Below, piece after piece: positions 1 through 11,412 of a DNA stretch of 24,786 nucleotides. The DNA is from Priapulus caudatus. Its lineage: Eukaryota; Priapulida; Priapulimorpha; Priapulimorphida; Priapulidae. Location of the stretch: contig NW_014577156.1 of NCBI RefSeq assembly GCF_000485595.1, positions 340,749 through 365,534 of the forward strand, given 5' to 3'. Every line of letters starts with the position of its first letter. The stretch's first letter is position 1. The position numbers and the translations under genes are program-made. The notes under the pieces are model-generated. The model had not been told where the DNA came from. It did not search any database and saw only the letters and a list, made by a program, of their open reading frames with translations.

Positions 1-2231
1 GTTGTGTTAAGATCTTGCGACTTGTTACAATAGACGATGTGGATGATGCTCTCGTTAAAAATTGATAGACGACTAGATGAATGACCTGTATATCATTTCC
101 ATCACAAATCCACTAAATGTACACTAAGCTAGGGTGCTGCGATATACTTAGAATTGAGGAAAGCCTACATATAAGATTGAAAGTTTTGAGAGAGATTCAA
201 CCTTGATTTTACTTTGCATTACAACCATTGAAATCTGCCTAGGCGCTCCGTGTCAGATGTAACTTGCACGCCCGCCCCACAACTGCCGGGCGTTGTGTGA
301 GTATGGTGGTATTTATGAATATGTGCATGTATGTGGATGCGATACGTCCGTGCGTGGGCTGCATAGGAGGCCGTGCGTGCGTGCGTTGACATTATGTGCG
401 GTGGGTGGCGCGTGTGTGCGTGGCGTGCGTGCGAGTAGCGTGGGCCGGCTGCAGTGCGTACGTCGGTGCGTGCGTGGTGCGGTCGAAGCGGCCTCCGTGC
501 GGGCGTGCATACGTCCGTGCGCGTGGCGTGCGGTCACGATACTCCGTGACCGTGATACGGTCCGATTCGTGCGTGACATTACGAGGGGTACCGAGGAGGG
601 TTTTCTGGGTGGGTCGTGATCATATTTTTTGGACCTTTTCACAATGACAATAGCCAGCCAAGATGTGATTACAATGTCAATACCAATCCAGAGGGGCGTG
701 GTACAGGATTTGTAACCAGGAGGTGGTTAACGTACGCGGCGGGAGAGGGGAGGCTGGGGTGAGCACCGCGAAGGGGGTGTCTGGCGCTGGGCCCTTGCCC
801 CATAAACGATTTTGAAATTAGACCTCCTTAGATGCGTTTTTCCTGCGGCGGGAGCAGGGGGGTTCCGCGACCGCCGCGACGCGCGCGGGCCCGATGTACA
901 CGCACCGGACAATTTAATTAAAACAAACAAATTTTGTTTCAAAAAAAAAATTTATCAGTTAAAAAAAAAATCTTCTGACTTCAGTTGAAAACAGAGTTTT
1001 TTGAACTTTTTGTCTTTAGTCTTGTTTTGTTCTTGATATCTTGTCTTGGCTTGGTCTTTATGTCAGTCTTGTCTCTCTTTATGTGAAAGCAAAAATTTTG
1101 TTTGAAAAAAAGGCTCAGGTTCAGAATGCTGGAATTGCGGATAGATTTTACGTCACGCAATTGGCAATGTCTTTTGGACTCATTGCTGGTACCTGATCTT
1201 TTTCATTTATGTCATGGTAAAAAAGCCTCCGAAAAAAATGGGTGGCTTGGAAAAAATGTGGACCTTTTGAAGGATGGTGTGGGGGGGTTCGTACGACCTC
1301 ACGACCGGCGTCCCCGTGGCAGGGAGCACGATGACGGCCCGTCCGTTACGGGCATACGACTGCGCGTGGCGTGCATACGTCCGGGGATGCCGTGGCGTGG
1401 ATACGTCCGTGTCGTGCGGGGCGTGGCGCTGTGGTACGCCGGCGGCGGTGCCTGCGTGGGTAGTTACGTGCGTTCTGCGTTGGTACGTACGGGGTGCTGT
1501 GTCGGCGAACGTGCGTGCGTACGTACCGTGCGTTTGCTGGTGGTGCTGACGTGACATGGCGTGCGTACGAAATTGCGGCGTGTCCGTGGCGTTACTCGGG
1601 CGGTGAATGCGGTGCGTGTGTGGCGTGCGTGCGTACGGGTGAATGCGCGTGGCGTAAGTGCCTTACGGCGAAGTGGTTCGTGGCGTAGACTAGCGTTACG
1701 TGAATGCGTGCGTGCGATGAACTGCTTTACTTGAATGCGGCGTGGCGTGGTTTAAGGAATCTGGGTATACGATTATAGCCTAAATTCAGATCGGCTGCAT
1801 GATTTATCAGGCAATGGAAGTGTAAACATGCACATTCCCAGTGTCTGCTTTTCCCATACTTCTGGATAGGATTCTATCTGGCAAGTTGTAATTGGCACTC
1901 TAGGGAAGTGAAGTGAGCGAAAGAGGAAGAAAGTGCGAGCACCATTTCACATGCTACTGTATTTTATGTGACCCAAACCAAGGCTATGCGCATGCGTATA
2001 TTCGATAAATTTTATTAGCCGGCGCGCTGACCATGGATTGCGTACACACGACACACGACACACACACACACAGCAGGCACAGCACGAGACGACAGAAAGG
2101 CGACGACAACACACACACACAACACACGCCACTCACTCTCTCTCTTCTCTCTCAGACACTCACTCACAAACACACACACCACACCACACACACACACACA
2201 CACACAACACACACACACACACACACACACA

Positions 2232-2280
<49 letters not shown>

Positions 2281-3261
2281 GCGCGGTGCGCAGGCACACA
2301 ATTTAGCGTGGGCTAACTTAGTACGGGATAACTTAGCACCACATTCGAAGTGTGCCTGCGGCCACCCTCCATTCGTTGGGCTAACTTAGCCGCACTAGCG
2401 CGTGTTTAGCCTGGGATAGGCGTGCACGCACTGCAAAAATTGCCGCGCGGTCGAAAAACCTCGTTACATAGGCCGGGTTGTTTACACGTAGAATACAGAT
2501 GTCATGCAGTGCGCAGCGTTCGCGCGTTTCACGTCAAATGCGAATGGTAACCTTATAAGTTCTCACAATTTCTCTAGAGTGCACAGAACATATGTTACCA
2601 ATTTCGTGTTTCAATTTGTCATGGATATGTCGCAGTAAGTACTACCAATAGCTGTTTTACATACATTCCCCCATTTCACACCAGGGCCGGCGGAAGCAAA
2701 TAGACATTGGTCAGGCCATTTAGCATCAATAACAGATGTCGACGAACAGCCTGGCCGAAGGCCAGGTGCCACGGCGCAGCCGTGGCGGGGAAGCTCTAGT
2801 TTCCCCCTCGTCTAGTTTCCCCTCAAGTTTCCCCCTCGTCAAAGGAGGGTTTGGGTTTTAAAATTTAAGACACCAAGATGCCTTTTTAGAGCTTAAAAAT
2901 ACTTTTCAAAAACTCTAACAAATATACTATTTTATACTTCATTCAGTATAGGCCTAATTATTTCGGCATCTGCCTGCCGGCACATGTCAAATTTGTGTTC
3001 TTTAATGTATCTTCATGTAACCCTGATAATTATTAACGAGAGTTAAAAAACTTAAATATATGAAACGAACTATATGAACTGGACCAAATATTCCTGTGCG
3101 GATGATCGTGATTTTTTTATAAACCTATCAACTGCTTCTCAAGTCCAAACTGTCCAATTTCTCTTTGTGCACGTTAATCAGCATCACGTGTATTTAGAAG
3201 CAGTTGCGTCATTGTAGAGCGCAGATATGTTTTTAGTCGTCGCAATGTAGAAACAATCGTT
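1..3261. repeat. block A, copy 1: non-coding repeat unit
   Basis: A ~3.2 kb unit found twice more in the same direction (about 8320-11290 and 11413-14679). Order of parts: ~300 bp that also form the tail of inverted block Y; a GTGC-rich microsatellite (about 340-600); a pyrimidine tract of CTTGT-like words (about 1005-1085); a second GTGC tract (about 1330-1740); a CA/GT array (2045-2275); inverted copies of GCGCAGGCACAC (about 2286-2365) around repeated CTAACTTAG; a short CCACGGC/GCCGTGG hairpin near 2772; three tandem copies of about 16 bp, TTTCCCCCTCGTC-like (about 2811-2842); then AT-rich DNA. Frames translating as Arg/Val/Cys or Thr/His runs are microsatellite shadows. I see no transposase, reverse transcriptase or host gene. 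Confidence 0.85.
2045..2275. repeat. CA/GT microsatellite, block A copy 1
   Basis: Interrupted (CA)n followed by a long near-pure (AC)n just before GTGCGCGCGCGG. It recurs in the other block A copies. It differs from copy 3 by one A (AAGC here, AGC there), the first difference I find between the two copies. Confidence 0.9.
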
Positions 3262-4183
3262 CGCTTTATTGAATAATTAATTATAATATAATTATTAATA
3301 AATAATTAATTGAAGCGACATAAACAATGGCGCTCACAATGGCCTAGCAGCAGACGATCGTTTCTGGTACAGTATCAGGCTATCAGCAATTAAAGAGATC
3401 AAACATGTCTTCTTATAAACATTCTTCAGTTTATTACGCGTTCTATAGTCATGTAGTAGTAATATGCGTGTATACATAAACTATATGTGATTTCAGATCA
3501 TTTATTGCTCGGGATTGCAATAATTGTAGATCCGGCTTGTGCATACGAAAATGTGTGCTTGAAAAAATCATGATTGCAAAAATTATTGGTCGGCCATGGC
3601 CGGACTGGCCGGGACCGTCTCGCCGCGCCTGCCACCACATGCGGTCGATCATTGGAAAAGTAGAAAAATACTGATTTCTCTGTTCCGATTTCTGCCGCAG
3701 TAGCCATGCTCAATCCTCGTTTGGATCCCGCGCCTCATGTTATCAAATAGATATTTCTCTGTCATTACAACTTGGAATAAATTTTCACGCTCGTTTTAGT
3801 GGTACACACTGTACACACTGTAAAAAACCTCGTCAGGATTTGATATTAAAGATACACTCAGTGTTGCAGGTGAAATTTGGTCAAAGTTTCAATACCCATT
3901 CTATTTGACAGATGGCGCCTCTGGGCAGCTATGTGCAGAGGCCGTATATAGAGATATATATAGGTATATTATAGATATCTCTATATACGGCTCTGACTAT
4001 GTGTAGATATTAATTATGTATGTGGGCTCCAAACAGTTCGAAATCCTTACCTGCTTACCTGGCAAATCCCCGAACGGCCTTAATTTATAGGTAGTCATAA
4101 GCGTGCGCGTATCCCAGAATGCACTGCGTGCACTCCAGCATGCGAATCATAAACGCTGTTACCATAAAAATACATACACATAC
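3262..4183 (+). repeat. block X, left arm
   Basis: Left arm of the long inverted repeat; its partner is 6092-7045. It carries a 60-bp hAT-like hairpin (3936-3995) and a GGCCATGGCCGG-containing stretch near 3592. Diverged pieces of the same family appear in the right part of the window (22235-22345 and 23240-23300). The open frames inside differ between the two arms because of indels, so they are not convincing genes. Confidence 0.8.
3936..3995. mobile_element. 60-bp hAT-like miniature hairpin element
   Basis: Near-complete palindrome with ends CAGAG and CTCTG and 17-bp perfect arms (3941-3957 and 3975-3991). Flanking 8-bp sequences GCTATGTG (3928-3935) and ACTATGTG (3996-4003) look like a target duplication with one mismatch. 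A CAGAG-type terminus with an 8-bp duplication is typical of hAT elements. Confidence 0.6.
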
Positions 4184-4189
4184 TGTATG

Positions 4190-4672
4190 TATATATATAT
4201 ATATATTATATATATAATATATATAATATATATATATATAATATATATAATATGTATACGTACGCACGCACGCACACGCACGTACGTACGCACGCACGTT
4301 CGCACACAAGCACGCACGTACGTACCAACGCAGGAACGCACGTACGTACCCACGCAGGCACGCCCGGACGTACACACGCAGGCACGCACGGACGTATCCA
4401 CGCAGGCACGCCCGGACGTATGCACGCACGCACGGACGAACGCACGCACGGACGGTCGTATGCCCGAACGGACGGGCGTATGAACGCACGAACGGACGTA
4501 TGCACGCACGCACGCACGCACGGATGTATGACCGCACGCACGCACGGACGTATGCACGCACGCACGCACGCACGCACGGACGCACGCACGGACGTATGCA
4601 CGCACGCACACACGGACATAATGCACGCACGCACGCACGGACGTATGCACCCACGCACGGACGTATGCATCC
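4190..4672. repeat. compound microsatellite: TA tract then ACGC/ACGT tract
   Basis: (TA)n-like DNA at about 4190-4256 runs into an imperfect ACGC/GACGTATGC array to about 4672. The second part is the reverse complement of the GTGC array near 8355-8590 and is related to 340-600, so the junction between blocks X and Y lies within simple repeat. Confidence 0.85.
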
Positions 4673-4684
4673 ACATACATACAT

Positions 4685-4720
4685 ATTATCAGGAGTAGAT
4701 AATAGGGATTATTATTATTG

Positions 4721-4767
<47 letters not shown>

Positions 4768-4812
4768 TAGGGATTATTAATAGGGATCCCTATTATCTAC
4801 TCTTGATATTAT
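4685..4812. mobile_element. 128-bp inverted-repeat element with an ATT core
   Basis: Ends are TATCAGGAGTAGATAATAGG and its near reverse complement (CCTATTATCTACTCTTGATA), enclosing (ATT)n (about 4710-4765) and a GGGATCCC centre-right. The inverted copy of this locus (about 8335-8345) and the block A copies near 310-335 and 11725 lack it, so they look like empty sites. The same terminal motif recurs at 5909-5928, about 7134-7155, 15341-15365 and 15513-15536. Confidence 0.6.
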
Positions 4813-5985
4813 GATATACACATATACGCACACGCAGTTGTGGGGGGCGTGCAGCATCTGACGGAGGCCTACAGATTTCAATGGTTGTAATGCAAGTAAT
4901 CAAGGTGAATCTCTCTCACTTTAATTTATATTAGGCTTTCTCAATTTAAGTATATCGCAGCACCTAGGCTAGTGTACATTTTAGTGGATTTGGATGGAAT
5001 GATATACAGGTATTTCATCTAGTCAGCTATCAATTTTTACGAGAGCATCATCCACATGTTATGTAAAAGTGCAAGATTTAAAAACCATCTTTTGATAGAT
5101 ATTTTAATGTATAAATAAATGTACACATATTTTACACTGCTTTTCATATCGGTGTATAAAATTTATTATTTAATATATTCACTAACAGCCATTTGATCAG
5201 TGCACATTTAAAAACACTTGCTCGTGCACAACGATCTTACTCATAAACCTATTAACGAACGAAGAGCCTGGTTTTCAGGTAGATCTTTACGCAACAAACA
5301 GTGCAGTAACACACCGTGGTTTAGAATACATTCAAATTGTTTACTGTGAATGCACTGATAAAATTAGTTAAACCTCTCTTTCCCTCCCTCTCACTCCCCA
5401 TACTCTCTTAGCTAAAATACACCGACTTACATTGCAGTATTAAAAAGAATATATTTCATGGCACTGTTCCTTTGAAGAAGTGATTGCAATCAGTCGGTTT
5501 CTTATTTATACGATATTAGTTATTTTGCTTAGTTCACAATACATCAAATAGTAGAATCACAATCTTCAATATAAGCTGTTAACTACCACTTCATTAAAGC
5601 TACATAATATCGGGAGTGATAATATAATATCACTACTGATAATATGCCACAGTACCTTATTCTACACACATTCAATTTGCAAAGTGTGCAAATGTATGGG
5701 TATGTGGGAATGAATGCCAACAATTCTCTGCAATTCCTAGGACTGCTGTCAAAGGCGTGTATGAAAGATAGTAATCATCATGATGAATGCATTGTTGATA
5801 CACAATACAACAGAACTCAACAGGTACCGCTAAGTGTGGAATTTGCCATTTTCTATGTTACTCAATCAATTGTTGTTTTTGCTGTTTCTGCACATAGTAA
5901 CATACTGTCAGGAGTAGATAATAGGGAAGGAGTGTGACATCAATAAACAAGGGAAATTCGTCATTTACTAGCCATAAAATACCTA
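4813..5985 (+). repeat. block Y
   Basis: About 1.17 kb, AT-rich. It matches 7085-8335 in reverse complement with many small indels, and its first ~250 bp match (inverted) the start of block A at 1-300. The open frame at 5644-5937 ends in the TCAGGAGTAGATAATAGGG motif and is broken in the inverted copy, so I do not call it a gene. Confidence 0.8.
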
Positions 5986-5997
5986 CGATTTACTACG

Positions 5998-6095
5998 CTT
6001 AACTCATCCAACTTGAGCTCAAATCGTACACAGTACATTCGCCTAGCATCGTGCGAAATCGTTTCCTCGTTTACACAAGCAATCCGGAGATACAA
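5998..6095 (+). repeat. truncated left end of the 592-bp fold-back element
   Basis: Matches 14680-14776 almost base for base (AACTCATCCAACTTGAGCTC onward) and stops abruptly at CCGGAGATACA, where block X right arm begins. It is preceded by the same CCTACGATTTACTACGC flank that follows the full element (inverted) at 15271-15293. Confidence 0.8.
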
Positions 6096-7045
6096 GTATG
6101 TGTATGTATTTTTATGGTAACAGCGTTTATGATTCGCATGCTGGAGTGGCACGCAGTGCATTCTGGGATAGCGCACGCTTATGACTTACCTATAAATTAA
6201 AGGCCGTTCGGGGATTTGCCAGGTAAGCAATAAGCATAGGCCCTACGTGGGGATTTCGAACTGTTTGGGAGCCCACATACATAATAATATCTACACATAG
6301 TCAGAGCCGTATATAGAGATATCTATAATATACTATATATATATCTATATACGGCTCTGCACATAGCTGCCCAGAGGCGCCATCTGTCAAATAGAATGGG
6401 TATTGAAACTTTGACCAAATTTCACCTGCAACACTGAGTGTATCTTTAATATCAAATCCTGACGAGGTTTTTTACAGTGTGTACAGTGTGTTACCACTAA
6501 AACGAGCGTGAAAATTTATTCCAAGTTGTAATGACAGAGAATATCTATTTATACATGAGGGCCGGGATCCCAAAATTCCCAAACGAGGATTGAGCATGGG
6601 CTACTGCGGCAGAAATCGGAACAGAGAAATCAGCATTTTTCTACTTTTCTCAATGATCGACCGCATGTGTGTGCAGGGCCGGCGGAGACGGTCCGGCCAG
6701 TCCGGCCATGGCCGGACCAATAATTTTTGCAATCATGATTTTTTTCAAGCACACATTTTCGTTATGCACAAGCCGGATCTACAATTATTGCAATCCCGAG
6801 CATATAATGATCTGAAATCACATATAGTTTATGTATACACGCATATATACTACTACATGACTATAGAACCGGTAATAAACTGAAGAATGTTTATAAGAAG
6901 ACATGTGTTGATCTCTTTAATTGCTGATAGCCTGATACTGTACCAGAAACGATCGTCTGCTGCTAGGCCATTGTGAGCGCCATTGTTTATGTCCGTTCAA
7001 TATAATTATTATTAATAATTATTATTATATAATTATTCAATATAA
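6092..7045 (-). repeat. block X, right arm
   Basis: Reverse complement of 3262-4183. Matching landmarks: GCTGGAGTG-type sequence near 6140, the CAGAGCCGTATATAG hairpin at 6302-6359, the CGGCAGAAATCGGAACAG stretch near 6606, and the AT-rich palindromic end at about 7003-7040. Confidence 0.8.
6302..6359. mobile_element. copy of the hAT-like hairpin in the right arm
   Basis: Inverted copy of 3936-3995 with the flanks CACATAGT (6294-6301) and CACATAGC (6360-6367) preserved. It was therefore in block X before the arms were duplicated. Confidence 0.6.
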
Positions 7046-8590
7046 TGGATGCAGTTGAAAGCGTTAGGTAAATTGTAGTATTTTATGGCTAGTAAATGAC
7101 GATTTCCCCGTTGTTTAGTTGATGTCAGCACTCCTTCCCTATTATCGTACTCCTGACAGTATGTTTACATGTGCCAGAAACAAGCAAAAACAACGAATTG
7201 ATTGAGTAACATTAGAAAATGGCAAATTCCACAGCTTAGGCGTACGCGGTTTGAGTTCCTGTTTGTATTGTTATCAACAATGTCATTCATGCATGAATGA
7301 ATTACTATCTTTCAGTACACACCTTTGACAGCAGTCCCTAGGAATTGCAGAAGATCTGTTGGCCATTCATTCCCGACATACCCATAATTTGCACACTTTG
7401 CCAAAATGTGGAGATGTGTTAGAATAAAAAGGACTGTGGAATGATTGAGCGGAGTGATAATTATATTATCAGCTGCCGCGAGAGTTATGTAGCTTAATGG
7501 AAAGTGAAAGTTACAGCTATATTGAAGATTGTGATCATAACTATTCGAATGTTTGTGAACTAACAAAATAACATATATCGTATAAATAAGAAACCGAACG
7601 TGATTGGCAATCACTATCTTCAAAGGAACAGTTAGCCCAATGAATATATTCTTTTTAATACTAGAATGTAAGTCGGTGTATTTTAGCTAAAGAGAAAGTA
7701 ATGGGGAGTTGAGAGGAGGGAAAGAGAGGTTTGAACTAAGTTTTATCAGTGCAGTTCAACAGTAAACAATTTGAATGTATTCCTAAACCAACGGGTGGAG
7801 CGGGAGCACTGTTTGTGATGCGGTAAAGATCTACGCTGAAAACCGCTCTTCGTCGTTAGATAGTTACTGAGTAAGATCGTCTGACGCACGCGAGCAAGTG
7901 TCTTAAAGTGGCACTGATTCAAGGCTGTCTAGTGAATATATTAAGATAATACAATTTTAATACACCGATGATGAAAGGCGAAGTGTAAAATTATGTGTAC
8001 ATTGTTATTTAATACATTAGGTTAAACATATCTATCGAAAGCAATGGTTTTTTATTCTGCACATTTTACATAACATGTGGATGATGCTCTCGTAAAAATT
8101 GATAGCCGACTAGATAAATACCTGTATATCATTCCCATCCAATCCACTAAAAATGTACACTAGCCACTACAGGTGCTGCGCGCATACTACTATAAATTGA
8201 GAAAGCCTAATAATAAATTAACAGGTGAGAGAGGCATTCACCTGATACCCTTGCATCAACAACATTCGAAATCCTGTAGGCCCTCCGTCAGACTACTGCA
8301 CGCACCCCACAACTGCCGTGTGCGATATATGTGTATATCAAAGGTATGTATGTATGTGGATCATACGTCCGTGCGCTGCGGTGGCATAAGTCCCGTGCGT
8401 GCCGTGCGTGCGCATTATGTCCGTCGTGTGCGTGCGTCGCGTGCATACGTACCGTGCGTGCGTACGTTCCCAGTGCGTGCGTGCGTGCTGCATACTCCGG
8501 TGCGTGCGATGCATACGTCCGTGGCGTGCGCTGCCGGTCATACATCCGTAGCGTGCAATACGTCCGGTTTCGTGTGCATACGCCAGGGGG
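7046..8590 (-). repeat. inverted copy of block Y and its microsatellite
   Basis: Reverse complement of 4255-5985 without the 128-bp ATT element. It starts with a noisy version of the fold-back right end (TGGATG near 7044), then TTTTATGGCTAGTAAATGACG, and ends in the GTGC array (about 8355-8590) that leads into block A copy 2. No credible coding frame. Confidence 0.8.
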
Positions 8591-10286
8591 TGTAATGCCA
8601 GGACTTTTTTCTTGGGTGGGGTGCGTGATATAATTTTTTGGATCCTTTTCACAATGCAAATAAGGCAGCAAAGATGTGATTACAATGTCAAGATACAATC
8701 AGGGGCGTTGTAAGGGATTTTGTACCAGAGAGGTGGTCCTAAGAACCGTAACAGCCCAACTTGGGAGCCACGCAAGAGGGGGAGTCTGAGGCCCTCCCCC
8801 ATAAACATTTGAAATTATAGACCTGCCTAAGATCGTTTCCTGCGCGCTCGACAGGGGGGTCCGGACCGCCCTGGACCCCCCCCAATGGTACACGCCACAT
8901 GACAATTTAGATTAAAACAAAACAATTTTGCTTTCAAAAAAAAAAATTATCAGTTCTAAAAAAAAAATTTCTTGACTCAGTTGAACAAAGCAGATGTTTT
9001 TTGAAGGCTTTTTGTCTTTAATCTTGTCTTGTCTTCGATCTTGTCTTGTCTTTGTCCCTTTTGTCAAGTCCTTGTCTCTCTTTTAATGAAACGAAAATTT
9101 ATGTTTAAAAAAGGCTCATTCAGAATTCTGGAATTGGATAGATTTACGTCACTGCATTGGCACAAATGTCTTTTGGACCTCATTGCTGTACCTTGATCTT
9201 TTTCAACTTTAATGTCATGTAAAAAAGCCCTCGAAAAAAAAATGTCTTTGGAAAAAAATGTGGACCTTTTAAAATTGTTGGGGGGGTCCGTAGCGACCCT
9301 CACGACCCCCCCCCCTCGCATACACCCGATGATACCCCCGTCCGTTTCGGGCATACGACCGTCCGTCGCGTGCGTGCATACGTCGCGGCGTGCGCCCAGC
9401 CTAGCGTGAAGTACTCCGTGCGTGCCTGCGTGTGTACGTCCGGGCGTGCCTGCGTGGGTACGTACGTGCGTTACCTGCGTTGGTACGTACGCTGCGTAGC
9501 TTGTGTGGCGAACGTGCGTGCGTAACGTTACGTGCGTGTGCGTGCCGTGCGTACGTGAATGCGTGCGTACAGTAATGCGCGTGTCCGTGCGTACGTGAAT
9601 GCGTGCGTGCTGTGCGTGCGTGCGTACGTGAATGCGCGGTGCGCTAATGCTTAACGGCGAAAATGCGTGCGTGCGACTGAGCTCTACGAAGTGCGGTGCG
9701 TGGCGTAACTGGCTTACTTGAATCGCGTGCGATGCGTAAAGAATGCTGGTATCCGATTAATAGGCCTTAATTCAAATCGTGCCATTTATGCAGCAATGGA
9801 TAGTTGTAAACAATCACATTCGCAGTGTCGCCTCCATATAGCATTCTGGATATAGATTCTTCGGCCAAAGTTGTAAAAATTGGACTCTAGTGAAGTGAAG
9901 ATCAAAAGAAAAAAAATTTGCAGGCACCATTTCAACATGCTAACAGTAGCTTTTATTGTGACCCAAACAAGCATTGCGCATGCGTATATCGATAATTTAT
10001 TAAGCCGGCGGCCTCGACTCATCGGAATTGCGTAGCACACACACAACACACACACACACACACTACACATCACTATCACACACACACAACACATCGCCAC
10101 ACAATTCACAAATCACACTACAAGACCCCCACACACTTCAACATCTCTCTCTCTTCTCTCAGGAGCATCTCACTCACACACACAGCACACACACACACAC
10201 ACACAAACCATAAACCCCAGGCCGCGAGCAACACACACACACCACACAGCCACCACACACCACAACAACACGACACACACAACACC

Positions 10287-10319
<33 letters not shown>

Positions 10320-11290
10320 CGTGCGCGCGCGTGCGCAGGCACACAATTTAGCGTGGGCTAACTTAGTACGGATAACTTAGCACGATTCGAAGTGTGCCTG
10401 GCCCACCTCCATTCGTTGGGCTAACTTAGTCCGCACTAGCGCGTGTTTAGCCTGGGATAGCGTGCACCGCACTGCAAAAATTGCCGCCGGTCGAAAATAC
10501 CTCGTTACATAGGCCCGGGTTTGTTACACGTAGAATACAGATGTCATGCAGTGCGCAGCGTTCGCGCGTTTCACGTCAATGGGAATGGTCAACCTTAATA
10601 AGTTCTCACAATTTCTCTAGTGCACAGAACATATCGTTACCAATTTCGTGGTTTCAATTTGTCATGGATATGTCCAGTAAAGTACTACCAATAGCTGTTT
10701 TACAATACATTCCGCCATTTCACACCAGGGCCGGCGGAGCAAATAGACATTGGTCAGGCGCATTTAGCATCAATAACAGATGTCGACGAACAGCTGCCGA
10801 AGGCCAGGTGCCCACGGCGCAGCCGTGGCGGGGAAGCTCTTAGTTTCCCCCTCGTCTAGTTTCCCCTCAGTTTCCGCCCTCGTCAAAGGAGGGTTTGGTT
10901 TTAAATTTATAGACACCAAAAGATGCCTTTTTAGAGCTTAAAAAATACTTTTCAAAAACTCTAACAAATATATATTTATACTTCATTCAGTATAGCCTAA
11001 TTATTTCGGCATCTGCCTGCCGGCCACTGTCAAATTTGTGTTCTTTAATTGTATCTTCACTAACCTGATAATTATTAACGAGAGTTAAAAACTTAAATAT
11101 ATGAAACGAACTATATGAAAGCTGACAAAATATCCTGTGCGATGATCGTGATTTTTTTTATAAACCTATCAACTGCTTTCTCCAAGTCCAAACTGTCGCA
11201 ATTCTCTTTGTGCACGTTAATCAGCATCACGTTATTTAGAAGCAGTTGCGTCATTGTAGAGCGCAGATATGTTTTTAGTCGTCGCAATGT
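8320..11290. repeat. block A, copy 2 (indel-rich)
   Basis: Collinear with 300-3261: GTGC arrays at about 8345-8590 and 9350-9740, TCTTG tract near 9010-9085, CA arrays at about 10034-10320, CTAACTTAG motifs near 10360-10430, and the TTTCCCCCTCGTC repeats near 10840. Compared with copies 1 and 3 it has very many single-base indels, many in homopolymers or short repeats. That pattern suggests poorly polished long-read consensus at least as much as real divergence. Confidence 0.8.
10034..10320. repeat. CA microsatellites, block A copy 2
   Basis: Interrupted CA/AC arrays around a CTCTCTCTCTTCTCTC tract, in the same position as 2045-2275. Open frames across it (His/Thr or Val/Cys rich) are artefacts of the repeat. 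Confidence 0.9.
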
Positions 11291-11387
11291 AGAAAACGAT
11301 CGTTCGCTTATATTGAATAATTATATAATAATAATTATTAAATAATAATTAATATTGAACGGACATAAACAATGGCGGCTCACAAAA
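11291..11387 (+). repeat. start of another block X arm, cut by the gap
   Basis: After CGTTCGCT come the AT-rich quasi-palindrome and GGACATAAACAATGGCGG, as at 3262-3335; the sequence then stops at the N run. A second copy of the long inverted-repeat structure probably lies in the unassembled gap. Confidence 0.7.
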
Positions 11388-11412
11388 NNNNNNNNNNNNN
11401 NNNNNNNNNNNN
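11388..11412. other. assembly gap, 25 N
   Basis: Exactly 25 N, which looks like a fixed-size placeholder and not a measured gap. The first base after it starts a sequence identical to the window from base 1. Confidence 0.97.

Larger units (their letters stand above)
3262..7045. mobile_element. long inverted-repeat (fold-back) structure with block X arms
   Basis: Arms at 3262-4183 and about 6092-7045 are reverse complements of each other, at high identity but with scattered single-base indels. Each outer end is an AT-rich quasi-palindrome next to the word GACATAAACAATGGCG. The ~1.9 kb interior holds a TA tract, an ACGC microsatellite, a small ATT element, block Y and a 95-bp piece of the 14680 fold-back. 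It starts in block A shortly after the word CGTTCGCT; in copy 3 the 592-bp fold-back starts right after that word. No transposase is visible, so it is either a large non-autonomous fold-back element or a product of inverted duplication. Confidence 0.7.

Noticed and set aside
293-1688. Overlapping frames of 64-150 codons on both strands, repeated at 11705-13100
   Set aside because: Arg/Val/Cys/His-rich translations of GTGC microsatellites; both strands open at once, frames not kept in block A copy 2, no known domain.
2015-2389. Thr/His and Val/Cys repeat proteins
   Set aside because: Direct translation of the CA/GT microsatellite.
4085-4721. Frames of up to 199 codons with CVRACVRA or ARTHART repeats
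   Set aside because: Open in several frames on both strands because the ACGC array has few stop triplets; no start context or homology.
5644-5937. 97-codon frame in block Y
   Set aside because: Not preserved in the inverted copy at 7085-7500 and ends inside the ATT-element terminal motif.
10481-10843. 120-codon frame in block A copy 2
   Set aside because: Absent from copies 1 and 3, which differ by indels; no known protein.
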